Source of the DNA: FEN-1297 sp964498065 | GTDB taxonomy: Bacteria > Bacteroidota > Ignavibacteria > Ignavibacteriales > Ignavibacteriaceae | Assembly: GCA_964498065.1 (NCBI GenBank) | Contig: CAZCFZ010000157.1 | Location: 1-5,957 of the forward strand | Direction: 5' to 3' | Length of the DNA stretch: 5,957 nt | Part shown: positions 5,850-5,957 of the stretch, in pieces | How positions within the stretch are numbered: position 1 is the stretch's first letter | Layout: each line of letters opens with the position of its first letter | Position numbers and translations under genes: made by a program | The notes under the pieces: model-generated | Databases searched by the model: none | Told to the model about the DNA's origin: nothing | The model's input: only the letters and a program-made list of their open reading frames with translations

Positions 5850-5957
5850 TTAACGCGGTAATTTTATAATAACAGTAGTTCCTTTATTAACTCCACTCTG
5901 TATTGAAATAAAACCTTTGTGCAAATCTACAATTTGTTTAGCAAAAACCAAGCCTAA
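5850..5957 (-). CDS. Sensor histidine kinase, C-terminal end only
   Basis: Only the last 35 codons and the TAA stop (5852-5850) are in the window; the gene continues beyond the right edge. The visible part matches the end of a HATPase_c domain. LGLVFAKQIVDLHKG corresponds to the G2 box (GLGLAxxKxIVxxHGG). It is followed by FISIQSGVNKGTTVIIKLPR, the usual final strands with the G-x-G-T-x-F-like element and terminal LP. The protein stops right after that domain, so there is no C-terminal receiver. It should autophosphorylate and pass the phosphate to the sigma-54 regulator encoded 31 bp downstream in the same direction. Its sensor domain, membrane segments and signal cannot be judged from this fragment. 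Confidence 0.9.
   Translation of the reverse strand, partial: LGLVFAKQIVDLHKGFISIQSGVNKGTTVIIKLPR

Overview
The window is AT-rich and holds six protein-coding genes, two of them cut by the window edges. The lineage looks like the Bacteroidota/Chlorobiota/Ignavibacteriota group, with Ignavibacteria-like the best guess. This rests on the low GC content, the general absence of Shine-Dalgarno sequences, a TTG-N19-TAnnTTT promoter-like pair, and the combination of a sigma-54 activator with RsbU- and STAS-type signalling proteins. The assignment is an inference, not something the sequence proves.

Left part (1-2325): a divergent pair of housekeeping genes. On the minus strand, running off the left edge, is ispH, the last enzyme of the MEP isoprenoid pathway. 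It is of the long form that resembles plant and cyanobacterial HDR. On the plus strand is prfA, peptide chain release factor 1. They are separated by about 220 bp of AT-rich DNA containing a 13-bp perfect palindrome and a weak promoter candidate for prfA. prfA ends at a compact hairpin that appears to terminate transcription from both directions.

Right part (2351-5957): a signalling block entirely on the minus strand, read from right to left. It begins with the C-terminus of a sensor histidine kinase (G2 box visible). Next comes a full NtrC-type sigma-54 response regulator (REC, AAA+, Fis-type HTH) with a GTG start and the best Shine-Dalgarno of the window. Then, 34 bp on, a single-domain STAS protein of the anti-sigma-factor-antagonist type. 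After a 143-bp leader with its own candidate promoter and a hairpin comes a two-receiver (REC-REC) protein with a C-terminal PP2C/SpoIIE/RsbU-type serine phosphatase domain.

Taken together, the right part looks like a junction between two regulatory systems. One is a two-component, sigma-54 system (kinase plus enhancer-binding activator). The other is a partner-switching system (phosphatase plus STAS antagonist) whose usual third and fourth members, an RsbW-type kinase/anti-sigma factor and its sigma factor, are not in the window. The simplest model, which is inference, is that the REC-REC-phosphatase dephosphorylates the STAS protein at Ser56 and that the sigma-54 activator controls this or a related output. 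The phosphatase has conspicuous departures from the usual RsbU motifs, which makes it the most interesting protein here. I found no tRNA, rRNA, mobile element, CRISPR array or long repeat.
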